Source of the DNA: Buttiauxella gaviniae
GTDB taxonomy: Bacteria; Pseudomonadota; Gammaproteobacteria; Enterobacterales; Enterobacteriaceae
DNA: 64,000 nucleotides
Assembly (NCBI RefSeq): GCF_040786275.1
Contig: NZ_JBFMVT010000002.1
Location: 2,976,001-3,040,000, forward strand
Direction: 5' to 3'
Notes under the pieces: generated by a model
What the model was told of the DNA's origin: nothing
The model's database searches: none
What the model saw: the letters and a program-made list of their open reading frames with translations, nothing else
Made by a program: the position numbers and the translations under genes
In this document: piece after piece, positions 9,795 to 17,904 of the stretch
Layout of the letters: each line of letters starts with the position of its first letter
Position numbering within the stretch: the first letter of the stretch is position 1

Positions 9795-11471
9795 CTAACC
9801 CGTCACCGTTTCCTGAATCACCGGCGCATTTAACAGCCCCATCATGGTATTGGCAATTTCACGCTCGCCCATCACAACCTGATTTGCACCGCGTTCGGAG
9901 ATGTAATCCACTTCGTCGTCATAATGAGCGCGAGCAATAATCTCAATATCCGGGCATTTTGCACGGGCAGCAGCGACAATTTCCCCCGCTTCATAGCCAT
10001 TAGGAATCGTCAGCAATAACCAGCGTGCGCAATCCAAATGAGCGAGATTCATGATCTCTTCATTGGCTGCATTCCCCAGCACCGCACGAATACCGCGCTC
10101 GCGCAGTTCATCAACCCGGCTGCGCGAGGTTTCAATCACTACCAGCGGAATCCCCTGTGCCAGCAATTTCTCACCCAGCAGGCTTCCCACGCGTCCAAAA
10201 CCAACCAGCAGTGCGTGGTGACAAATATCGACCGGAATTTGTTTTTCGTCTTCGATAGCTTCTTCCAGCGTCTGCTCTTCCAGCGTTTCGGTTTTGGCGA
10301 GGTAGCGCTCAAGAATCGCGAACAAAATCGGATTGAGCATAATCGACAGAATTGCCCCCGCCAGCACCAGATTTTGCCCGTTTTGCGGCAGCAAATTCAG
10401 CGCCATACCCAGACCCGCGAGGATAAAGGCGAACTCGCCGATTTGCGCAAGGCTCGTCGCAATGGTCAAGGCAGTGCGCTGCGAGTGGCCGAACAGGCGC
10501 ACCAGGAAGAACGCGGCCAATGATTTACCGAAGACGATAATCGCCACCGTACCCAACACGGCGAGCGGCTCCTGAATCAAAATCATTGGGTCGAAAAGCA
10601 TGCCGACGGAGACAAAGAACAGCACGGCGAATGCATCGCGCAGCGGCAGCGTGTCGTGCGCCGCACGATGGCTCAGTTCAGATTCATTAAGCACCATACC
10701 GGCGAAGAACGCGCCCAGGGCAAATGAAACATCAAACAGTTCAACGGCACCAAACGCAATGCCGAGCGCCAGCGCCAATACCGCCAGCGTAAACAGCTCG
10801 CGTGAACCGGTTGCCGCGCTGCGGGCCAGAATCCACGGCACCAGGCGACGGCCAACAATCAGCATAATCGCGATAAACGCCACCACCTTGCCGATGGTCA
10901 GGCCCATATCCAGCGACAGCGAGGCCAATCCAACGTCGCCTTTTTCCAACATCTCAGCGATGGCAGGCAGCAGAACCAGCGTCAGCACCATCACCAGATC
11001 TTCAACAATCAACCAGCCAATGGCGATTTGCCCGCGCTGGCTATCAATGAGTTGCCGTTCTTCAAGCGCACGCAGCAGCACCACGGTACTGGCGGTAGAA
11101 AGACATAAACCGAATACGATGCCGGTCATGATTGACCAACCCATCAGCGATGAAAGCGCCATTCCCAGCAGCGTCGCCACAGCAATTTGGGCGATGGCTC
11201 CGGGGATGGCGATGGCCTTTACCGCCATCAAATCCTTCAAAGAGAAATGCAGACCAACGCCAAACATCAGCAGAATGACGCCCAGTTCAGCCAATTCAGG
11301 CGCCAGTTTAGTGTCTGCGACAAAACCTGGCGTAAAAGGGCCAGCTAATACCCCTGCTAATAAATAGCCCACCAAGGGTGAAATACGCAGCTTGTTGGCG
11401 AGCATACCGAGCAAAAAGGCCAGTACGAGGCCACCAACAATGGTGGTGATAAGCGGGGTGGCATGATGCAT
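9795..11471 (-). CDS. ybaL: YbaL, Kef-type cation/proton antiporter with TrkA-N domain
   Basis: Inner-membrane transporter of the CPA2 family, 558 residues as in E. coli. The start MHHATPLITT is supported by AAGGAGA upstream; the open frame continues 10 codons further without a site. About 12-13 membrane segments fill residues 1-390. The region TVVLLRALEERQLIDSQRGQ and the charged stretch following it are typical of Kef transporters. From about residue 415 a cytosolic Rossmann (RCK/TrkA-N) domain begins with LLVGFGRVGSLLGEKL and probably binds a nucleotide. The transported ion and trigger are not established, even in E. coli. It is convergent with gsk. Confidence 0.94.
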   Translation of the reverse strand: MHHATPLITTIVGGLVLAFLLGMLANKLRISPLVGYLLAGVLAGPFTPGFVADTKLAPELAELGVILLMFGVGLHFSLKDLMAVKAIAIPGAIAQIAVATLLGMALSSLMGWSIMTGIVFGLCLSTASTVVLLRALEERQLIDSQRGQIAIGWLIVEDLVMVLTLVLLPAIAEMLEKGDVGLASLSLDMGLTIGKVVAFIAIMLIVGRRLVPWILARSAATGSRELFTLAVLALALGIAFGAVELFDVSFALGAFFAGMVLNESELSHRAAHDTLPLRDAFAVLFFVSVGMLFDPMILIQEPLAVLGTVAIIVFGKSLAAFFLVRLFGHSQRTALTIATSLAQIGEFAFILAGLGMALNLLPQNGQNLVLAGAILSIMLNPILFAILERYLAKTETLEEQTLEEAIEDEKQIPVDICHHALLVGFGRVGSLLGEKLLAQGIPLVVIETSRSRVDELRERGIRAVLGNAANEEIMNLAHLDCARWLLLTIPNGYEAGEIVAAARAKCPDIEIIARAHYDDEVDYISERGANQVVMGEREIANTMMGLLNAPVIQETVTG

Positions 11472-11661
11472 TCCGTCTCCTTTCGTAAGTAATGGGTCCA
11501 ATAAACCAGACTACGTATTTTAGTTTATGACAATTTTTTCTTTAGTTGGGTGAAAAATAAGTGAATTTTTAATAAAAAGCGCATTTGGACAAATTAATTG
11601 TCCTGAGAAGGGTTTTACACAGTTAGTGAATAAGTAATGCAGCAGAATATGGGGGAGAGGA

Positions 11662-11686
11662 GAGGCCAATACAATGTATTGGCCTC
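11662..11686 (-). terminator. hairpin downstream of fsr
   Basis: A perfect 10-bp stem GAGGCCAATA/TATTGGCCTC with loop CAATG lies just beyond the fsr stop codon. The T-tract on the minus strand is weak, so termination could be partial or the hairpin could protect the 3' end. Confidence 0.6.
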
Positions 11687-11692
11687 GATAAA

Positions 11693-12901
11693 TCATGACT
11701 TATGTCGATTATCAGGAAGGAATATAGTCAGTATCCCGAGAAGTGGCAGGAAAGCGCATATTTTGTAGACTAACTCGATACTTGTATGATCGGCTACCAG
11801 GCCGAGCACCGCAGCGCCTAAGCCACCCATACCAAATGCGAAACCAAAGAACAGGCCAGATACCATCCCGATGCGCCCCGGCATCAGCTCCTGGGCATAC
11901 ACCAGAATCGCGGAAAACGCAGATGCGAGAATAAACCCGATGATCACCGTCAGAATCCCCGTCCAGTACAGCGAAACATACGGCAGGAACAGGGTGAATG
12001 GCGCAACGCCCAGAATAGAACCCCAGATCACATACTTACGACCAATTTTATCGCCAACCGGCCCGCCGATGACCGTACCTGCCGCCACAGCAAATAAGAA
12101 GGCAAACAGATGGAATTGGGCGTTCTGCACCGACAAACCAAATTTGTGCATCAGATAGAAGGTGTAGTAACTGCTGATACTCGCCATATAAAAATATTTA
12201 GAGAAAATCAGCACCAGCAAAACGGAAACCGCCTGAATCACTTTTTTACGGGGCAATGGATTGGCAATCGGGGCCGCCGTTTTGCCTTTGGTCATGCGAT
12301 GTTGCGCGGCATACCAGCGGCTGATTTGCAGCAGGACAATAATTGCCAGCAACGCCGCCAGCACAAACCAGCCAACATTCCCTTTGCCATACGGCGCGAT
12401 AATCAGCGCGGCCAGCAACGGGCCTAAAGAGCTACCGAAGTTACCGCCGACCTGGAATAGCGACTGCGCAAGGCCATGGCGACCGCCAGAAGCCATGCGT
12501 GCTACGCGAGAAGATTCCGGGTGGAACACCGAAGAACCGGTCCCGACAAGGGCGGCTGCCAGTAACACCATTGGGAAGCTACCCGCTAACGCCAGAATCA
12601 CCAGGCCGCAAAGTGTGAAGCACATACCAATCGGCAACGACCACGGCATCGGGTATTTATCGGTGTAGTATCCTACTACCGGCTGGAGTAATGAGGAGGT
12701 GACCTGGAAGGTCAGCGTAATCATCCCAATCTGTACAAAACTTAGCGAGAACTCACTTTGTAAAAGCGGGTAGAGCGCCAGAATGAGCGACTGAATCATA
12801 TCGTTGAGCAAATGGGAGAGGCTGATTGCCCCCAGAATGCCAAACGCGGTGCGAGCCTTCTGCGGCTCCTGCGATGCGAGAGTGTGTTCCGAGATTGCCA
12901 T
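11693..12901 (-). CDS. fsr: fosmidomycin resistance efflux protein Fsr (MFS)
   Basis: Major-facilitator drug exporter of the inner membrane, 402 residues, close to the E. coli protein (406). About 12 membrane segments are visible. The loop 2-3 motif appears as GYYTDKYPMPWSLPIGM, with its counterpart GGPVGDKIGRKYVIWGS in the second half. The sequence GTGSSVFHPESSRVARMASG is characteristic of Fsr. In E. coli, high copy gives fosmidomycin resistance; the normal substrate is unknown. It is divergent from ushA, with 313 bp between them that contain an ERIC element. Confidence 0.95.
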   Translation of the reverse strand: MAISEHTLASQEPQKARTAFGILGAISLSHLLNDMIQSLILALYPLLQSEFSLSFVQIGMITLTFQVTSSLLQPVVGYYTDKYPMPWSLPIGMCFTLCGLVILALAGSFPMVLLAAALVGTGSSVFHPESSRVARMASGGRHGLAQSLFQVGGNFGSSLGPLLAALIIAPYGKGNVGWFVLAALLAIIVLLQISRWYAAQHRMTKGKTAAPIANPLPRKKVIQAVSVLLVLIFSKYFYMASISSYYTFYLMHKFGLSVQNAQFHLFAFLFAVAAGTVIGGPVGDKIGRKYVIWGSILGVAPFTLFLPYVSLYWTGILTVIIGFILASAFSAILVYAQELMPGRIGMVSGLFFGFAFGMGGLGAAVLGLVADHTSIELVYKICAFLPLLGILTIFLPDNRHKS

Positions 12902-13031
12902 AAATACCTGTAATTAATGAATTGATTGTTTTTAGCCCAGTTCACTGATGGAACCGTAGGAAATCATTACCCAGCTAACATACCTGCAGGGAAGAGTTGA
13001 ATAAAGTCACAATCATGAAAAGTTATTTGTC

Positions 13032-13158
13032 TATACTCGTCATACTTCAAGCTGCAGGGGCGTTGGCTGCACTCACTTACCCGAATCACTTACCTTAGTA
13101 AGCTCATCGGGATAAGTTCCCTTGCCGCCTATCTGCAACTCGAATTATTTAGAGTATA
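13032..13158 (+). repeat. ERIC element, copy 3
   Basis: A full 127-bp copy with matching inverted ends (TATACTCGTCATACTTCAAG and CTCGAATTATTTAGAGTATA) in the fsr-ushA divergent region, ending 56 bp upstream of ushA. It must lie upstream of, or within, the ushA promoter region. Confidence 0.92.
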
Positions 13159-13214
13159 TGCGAATTGGTATCTGCTATTGGTGCGGAAGTATTTATTGAA
13201 TATGGAGATTTGCG

Positions 13215-14867
13215 ATGAAGTTCGTAGTGAAAGGGGTGACCACAGCGCTGCTGATGGCAGTCAGTCTGACCAGCGCGTCAGCACTGGCCTGGGAAAAAGA
13301 TAAAACCTATAACATCACCATTCTGCACACCAACGATCACCATGGTCACTTTTGGCGTAATGAACACGCTGAATATGGCCTGGCTGCACAAAAAACTCTG
13401 GTGGATAGCATTCGTAAAGAGGTTGCTGAAAAAGGCGGTAGCGTACTTTTACTTTCCGGGGGCGACATCAACACCGGCGTGCCTGAATCCGATTTACAGG
13501 ATGCAGAACCCGATTTTCGCGGTATGAATCTCATCGGCTACGATGCGATGGCTATCGGCAATCACGAATTCGACAAGCCGATGACGGTATTACGTCAGCA
13601 AGAGAAATGGGCCAAATTCCCACTGCTCTCCGCTAACATTTACCAGAAAAGTACCGGTGAGCGCCTGTTTAAACCCTGGGCCATCTTCAAGCCCCAGGGC
13701 ATAAAAATTGCGGTTATCGGGCTAACGACTGACGATACGGCGAAAATCGGTAATCCGGAAAACTTTACCGATATTGAATTCCGCAAACCGGCTGACGAAG
13801 CAAAACTGGTGATTCAGGAACTGCAATCGACTGAAAAACCGGACGTGCTGATCGTGGCAACGCATATGGGCCATTACGACAACGGGCAGCACGGTTCTAA
13901 TGCGCCAGGCGACGTTGAAATGGCGCGCAGCTTGCCTGCCGGGGCGTTGACGATGATCGTTGGCGGTCACTCGCAAGACCCTGTTTGTATGGCTTCGGAA
14001 AATAAAAAGCAGGTTGATTACGTGCCGGGTACCCCGTGTGCACCGGATCAGCAAAACGGCATCTGGATTGTTCAGGCGCATGAGTGGGGCAAATACGTAG
14101 GCCGCGCCGATTTTGAGTTCCGCAATGGCGAGATGAAACTGGTGCATTACCAGCTAATCCCCATCAACCTGAAAAAGAAAATTACCTACGACAACGGCGA
14201 AAGCGAGCGCGTGCTCTACACGCCACAGATCCCAGAAAACCAGCAAATGCTCTCCCTGCTGACGCCTTTCCAGAATAAGGGCCAGGCGCAGTTGAATGTG
14301 AAAGTGGGTAGCGTTAACGGCCATCTGGAAGGGGATCGGAGCAAAGTGCGTTTCGTGCAAACCAATCTGGCGCGCCTGTTGCTCGCGGCGCAAATGGACC
14401 GCACCGGGGCGGATTTTGCGGTGATGAGCGGCGGTGGGGTTCGTGATTCCATTGAAGCTGGCGACATCACTTATAAAGATGTGTTGAAGGTTCAACCGTT
14501 TGGTAACACGGTTGTTTATACCGAAATGACCGGCAAAGAAGTGACGGACTACCTGAGCGCCGTCGCGCAGAAGAAACCCGATTCCGGTGCTTACCCGCAG
14601 TTCTCGAATGTGAGTTTTGTGGCAACGGCGGCTGGCCTGCAAGATCTGAAAATCAAAGGTGAGCCGGTTGATCCTGCGAAAACTTACCGTATGGCGACGT
14701 TAAACTTTAACGCCTCCGGCGGTGATGGCTATCCGGCTATCGATAAAAAACCGGGCTATGTAAACACCGGTTTTGTTGATGCGGAAGTGCTGAAACAGTA
14801 TATCGAGAAGAACTCACCGCTGGATGTCAATGCTTACGAACCGAAAGGTGAGGTGAGCTGGCAGTAA
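13215..14867 (+). CDS. ushA: periplasmic UDP-sugar hydrolase / 5'-nucleotidase
   Basis: Hydrolyses UDP-glucose and 5'-nucleotides in the periplasm so that the nucleoside can be taken up. At 550 residues it equals E. coli UshA. The signal peptide is residues 1-25 (MKFVVKGVTT... ending ASALA), so the mature protein starts at Trp26. Dimetal-site residues are visible: Asp41 and His43 (HTNDHHGH), Asp84 (GGDINTG), Asn116-His117 (AIGNHEFD), then THMGHYD and VGGHSQDP. The C-terminal substrate domain carries FNASGGDGYPAI. The IS481-family element lies 23 bp after the stop codon and leaves the gene intact. Confidence 0.97.
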   Translation: MKFVVKGVTTALLMAVSLTSASALAWEKDKTYNITILHTNDHHGHFWRNEHAEYGLAAQKTLVDSIRKEVAEKGGSVLLLSGGDINTGVPESDLQDAEPDFRGMNLIGYDAMAIGNHEFDKPMTVLRQQEKWAKFPLLSANIYQKSTGERLFKPWAIFKPQGIKIAVIGLTTDDTAKIGNPENFTDIEFRKPADEAKLVIQELQSTEKPDVLIVATHMGHYDNGQHGSNAPGDVEMARSLPAGALTMIVGGHSQDPVCMASENKKQVDYVPGTPCAPDQQNGIWIVQAHEWGKYVGRADFEFRNGEMKLVHYQLIPINLKKKITYDNGESERVLYTPQIPENQQMLSLLTPFQNKGQAQLNVKVGSVNGHLEGDRSKVRFVQTNLARLLLAAQMDRTGADFAVMSGGGVRDSIEAGDITYKDVLKVQPFGNTVVYTEMTGKEVTDYLSAVAQKKPDSGAYPQFSNVSFVATAAGLQDLKIKGEPVDPAKTYRMATLNFNASGGDGYPAIDKKPGYVNTGFVDAEVLKQYIEKNSPLDVNAYEPKGEVSWQ

Positions 14868-14890
14868 GCGTGTCCCTGACCCTCCCCTTG

Positions 14891-16172
14891 TGTACAGTCC
14901 GGGGACATGGTAGACAGGTGTTCGGACACATGGTGAACACTTTTTAACATCCTTTACCCATCGTGATCGACCTGTTTTTCAGGTCGATCACGCCCACTCT
15001 TGTGCTGTACCACCACACTTCATATTGTCCCTCTCCTGTCTCCTTCAACCCGACATGCTCGCCGATAAACGCCTTGCCCGCCTTCAGTTGCATCCCCTTA
15101 ATACTGAGTTTTCCGCTTATATCCACCTTCCTGACCATCATCCCGGCATCATACTCTGCCGCCGCCGGACGGGCCTGATACTGCCGCGATGAGGGCTGGT
15201 AGCGTGATGCCGGCACCTGCATTCCCAGGGCCTCATGAGGCCGTTCCAGGTTGTATCTGTCCCGCCAGCTGTCGAACGTCTGCTGCAGCTGCTCACTGCT
15301 GAGGAACCAGCGCCCCTGCAGCAGTTCAGCCTTCAGGCTGCGGTGAAACCGCTCCAGCTTGCCCTGGGTCTGCGGGTGATAAGGCCGTGAGTGCCCGACG
15401 CAGATACCCTGGCGCATCAGCCACAGCTCCAGCGCTGTCCACGTTCCGGTGGTATCTCCCCAGGGCGCGCCGTTGTCCATGGTCATCCGCTCCGGCAAAC
15501 CGTAGCGTTCGAAGACCTGCCGCAACTGAGCCTGTACGGTCCCGCGGCGCTCGTCGGCACAATGGGCCAGGCACAGGGAGAAACGGGAGTGGTCATCGAG
15601 CAGGGTGAGTGGATGGCAGCGACCGGCGGCAAACGGAAAATGCCCTTTAAAATCCATCTGCCAGAGCTGGTTAGGGGCAGCATGTTCGAAACGCCCGGTG
15701 GCAGGAATGCCGGACGGGAGGCCGGGCAACAGCCCATGGCGTGCCATCAGGTTATGGACGGTGCTGAAGGCAGGCAGGGTGTGGCCCTGGCGCTCGAGTG
15801 CGACCTTTATCTTGCGGGCGCCCCATGCCGGATAGCGTGCGTGAGCCTGGCGTAACAGGTCGACAACAGCCTCAGGCGTGCAGTGGGGAGAATGACGGGG
15901 TGTTCGCGGGCGCTCAGTGAGGCCCGCGTGGCCTTCAGCCAGCCAGCGGCGCAGCCACTTGTAACCTGTGGCAGGCGCAATGTTAAAGCGACGACAGAGC
16001 GCCCGGATGTTGGCCCCGTCCTGCGAGGCAAAGTGAACGAACTCGGTACGTAATGACATGGTATCTCTCGCATCCCACGGCATAAGCGGCTCCTGAAAGA
16101 AGTACTCATGCCTTAGTTGTAAGTGTCTACCATGTCCCCGAACAAGTGTTCACGATGTCCCCGGACTGTACA
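14891..16172 (-). mobile_element. complete IS481-family insertion sequence, 1282 bp
   Basis: The ends are inverted: TGTACAGTCCGGGGACAT at 14891 reappears as its complement ending at 16172. They start with TGT, as is usual for IS481. A second internal repeat, ACATGGTAGACA, is present near each end. The flanks carry a 6-bp target duplication CCCTTG (14885-14890 and 16173-16178). A single transposase gene fills the element on the minus strand. Intact ends, intact gene and intact duplication suggest a recent insertion. The target was a copy of the G-rich intergenic repeat downstream of ushA. Confidence 0.95.
14944..16083 (-). CDS. IS481-family DDE transposase
   Basis: 379-residue transposase. 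The N-terminal helix-turn-helix region is FASQDGANIRALCRRFNIAP followed by YKWLRRWLAEG, and a second HTH_29/IS481-type segment reads YPAWGARKIKVALERQG. The rve-type catalytic core starts about residue 138. Candidate catalytic acids are Asp144 (WQMDFKG), Asp203 (TMDNGAPW) and Glu244 (GKLERFHRSLK). The C-terminal ~90 residues form the small beta domain seen in this family. No internal stop or frameshift is present, so the protein could be active. Confidence 0.95.
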   Translation of the reverse strand: MPWDARDTMSLRTEFVHFASQDGANIRALCRRFNIAPATGYKWLRRWLAEGHAGLTERPRTPRHSPHCTPEAVVDLLRQAHARYPAWGARKIKVALERQGHTLPAFSTVHNLMARHGLLPGLPSGIPATGRFEHAAPNQLWQMDFKGHFPFAAGRCHPLTLLDDHSRFSLCLAHCADERRGTVQAQLRQVFERYGLPERMTMDNGAPWGDTTGTWTALELWLMRQGICVGHSRPYHPQTQGKLERFHRSLKAELLQGRWFLSSEQLQQTFDSWRDRYNLERPHEALGMQVPASRYQPSSRQYQARPAAAEYDAGMMVRKVDISGKLSIKGMQLKAGKAFIGEHVGLKETGEGQYEVWWYSTRVGVIDLKNRSITMGKGC

Positions 16173-16232
16173 CCCTTGCCAGGGGAGGGATATTTAACTC
16201 CTCCCCCTGGCAAGGGGGAGGCTGGGAGGGGG
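16173..16232. repeat. right part of the G-rich repeat split by the IS
   Basis: CCAGGGGAGGGATATTT...CAAGGGGGAGGCTGGGAGG continues the repeat whose left part (CTGACCCTCCCCTTG) ends at 14890. Removing the IS and one CCCTTG rejoins a normal family member. Confidence 0.75.
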
Positions 16233-16328
16233 TCATAGCACTTATTTCCATGGCAACAAAATATCCGTCTGCTGTGCGTCAGGCTGAAGGTATTTTGCTC
16301 TTTCAGGAAGAAGACCGGATAAAAGCCG

Positions 16329-16808
16329 TCAATCGCGGCGAGCAATCTCGGCGAAACTCGCATTCAACAACTTTGCGAGATCGGCCGCAGCCAGTTCAAT
16401 GTCCAGCCCGCGTTTGCCACCGGAGACATAAATGGAGGCGAATGTTTGAGCCGGAGCGTCAATCACCGTCGGCAGGCGTTTTTTTTGCCCCAGCGGGCTA
16501 ATCCCCCCCACCAGATAACCCGTAATACGTTGCGCTACCATCGGGTCAGCCATATCGACTTTCTTGGCTCCCAACGCTTTAGCCACTTTTTTTAAATCCA
16601 GTTGCCCGGAAACTGGCGTCACTGCAACCGCCAACTGTTTCATATCTCCGTTGATGGCCACGAGAAGCGTTTTATACACTTGCTCCGCATTCAGGCCGAG
16701 TTTTCGCACCACCTCATCGCCAAAGTTTGTTTCACTTGGGTCGTGATCGTAAGCATGTAACTGAAACGGAACGCGGTTTTTTTCGAGAAGTTTTACTGCG
16801 GGTGTCAT
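16329..16808 (-). CDS. ybaK: Cys-tRNA(Pro)/Cys-tRNA(Cys) deacylase YbaK
   Basis: Hydrolyses cysteine mischarged on tRNA(Pro). At 159 residues it equals the E. coli protein. It is a single YbaK/EbsC-type editing domain. The essential Lys46 is present (VYKTLLVA), along with the conserved [12 protein letters not shown] and [18 protein letters not shown] segments. It is monocistronic on the minus strand. The intergenic region upstream holds the divergent small RNA gene chiX, as in E. coli. Confidence 0.95.
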   Translation of the reverse strand: MTPAVKLLEKNRVPFQLHAYDHDPSETNFGDEVVRKLGLNAEQVYKTLLVAINGDMKQLAVAVTPVSGQLDLKKVAKALGAKKVDMADPMVAQRITGYLVGGISPLGQKKRLPTVIDAPAQTFASIYVSGGKRGLDIELAAADLAKLLNASFAEIARRD

Positions 16809-16933
16809 GTCACCTTCTTAGTGCATTTGTCTGAAAAGCGCACAATTTAGTAATCTGCGTGATAAATTTTCCAAATATTATAATGTGGATTAATAGTGAT
16901 AGCGTTAATCGTCACATTGAGCGACAATTATTT

Positions 16934-17018
16934 ATCTGGCCGTTCATTCGGCCAGAATAATTACAACAATATACAAATTCCTCTTTGACGGGCCAATAGT
17001 GATATTGGCCGTTTTTTT
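16934..17018 (+). ncRNA. chiX: small RNA ChiX (MicM/RybC/SroB)
   Basis: Hfq-dependent small RNA that represses the chitoporin mRNA chiP and the chitobiose operon. It lies between ybaK and ybaP exactly as in E. coli. The 3' half is nearly identical: AAATTCCTCTTTGACGGGCC, then a terminator hairpin GGCCAAT/ATTGGCC followed by GTTTTTTT. The target-pairing segment TTCCTCTTTGACG is fully kept. The 5' hairpin differs in sequence (CTGGCCGTTCATTCGGCCAG) but keeps its position, and an A/T-rich single strand follows it. The 5' end is estimated from the 84-nt E. coli length. Confidence 0.92.
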
Positions 17019-17817
17019 ACTTATTTTTCAACAACTCAGATATATTCCCTTTGCCATAAAGATGCAATGCGCCGACAGCGACGACGTAGCGACCGGCGGG
17101 CAATTGCTGCAAGAAATGTAACCATTGCCGATTACGCTGATACATAAGAACATCGTATAGCTCGTCGCCAAATGTATTAGGCAGTAGCTCTTTTTCTCTC
17201 TTTAGCGGCGAATCCAGCCACCAGCTAATCATCGTTTGCAGTAAACGCGCATTGGTATGCCAGTGGGTCAGCGTATCGGTTAACAGCGGCATTCCGCCAT
17301 CGGGTAAACGGGTAAGGATCTCAACCTGATGCTCCGCTCCTTCCAGTTCAATGATCGGCACCGCCAGCGTTTTTGCCGCTTCCAGCAGTTGAAAATCAAT
17401 CCCGTAATCGGCTCGCAAACCCAGGCGCTGGGCCTGATGAGCTTGCAGCACCAGGGCAATTTGCCAGGCGGGTTGGTTATCAATTTGGCTAAGAGGTATG
17501 CCTAACTCCTGGATTAGCGAAACAACTTTCGCCCAGTTTTCAGCAGACAGACGCTGCTCGAGAGGGATTTCGTCGGGATTATTTGGGAAGGGCGAACCGC
17601 CTTCAGAAATATCAGCTTCGACAATCAGCGCATCGGCGTTTCTGAGTTTATCGATAAGCTTATCGGGCAGCGGCGCCATATCGCGCGTGCCCATATGAAT
17701 GCTCCCAACCAGGTGCAGCGAACGGTTGCCCGCAAGCGTGATATCAAGCGCAGGCCAGGGATATGTCGTTTTCGTTAAGCGAGAGAAAAGCGTGCTGATT
17801 CGTTGCAACAGACCCAT
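17017..17817 (-). CDS. ybaP: TraB/GumN-family protein YbaP
   Basis: 266 residues, close to the 264 of E. coli YbaP. Members of the TraB/PrgY/GumN family share two glycine-histidine motifs. Here they are LVGSIHMGT near residue 36 and VAVGALHLYGKGNISELL at the C-terminus. These resemble an erythromycin-esterase/Tiki-like metalloprotease fold, so a hydrolase role is plausible but unproven. No clear signal peptide is visible. The stop codon overlaps the end of the ChiX terminator on the opposite strand. Confidence 0.9.
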   Translation of the reverse strand: MGLLQRISTLFSRLTKTTYPWPALDITLAGNRSLHLVGSIHMGTRDMAPLPDKLIDKLRNADALIVEADISEGGSPFPNNPDEIPLEQRLSAENWAKVVSLIQELGIPLSQIDNQPAWQIALVLQAHQAQRLGLRADYGIDFQLLEAAKTLAVPIIELEGAEHQVEILTRLPDGGMPLLTDTLTHWHTNARLLQTMISWWLDSPLKREKELLPNTFGDELYDVLMYQRNRQWLHFLQQLPAGRYVVAVGALHLYGKGNISELLKNK

Positions 17818-17873
17818 ATAGCTGATTCCTGGCTAAAAAGTCATGCTACCGCTGCGATGGGTCAGGTGCAAAT

Positions 17874-17899
17874 TTCCCCACTCCGGTTGGAGTGGGGAA
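17874..17899 (-). terminator. terminator hairpin after copA
   Basis: Stem TTCCCCACTCC/GGAGTGGGGAA with a 4-base loop, starting six bases beyond the copA stop codon. A short AAATTT follows on the minus strand. Confidence 0.65.
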
Positions 17900-17904
17900 G
17901 AAGG

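Noticed and set aside
10600-11367. 255-codon frame antisense to ybaL
   Set aside because: Ser/Thr/Ala-rich antisense shadow of a membrane protein gene.
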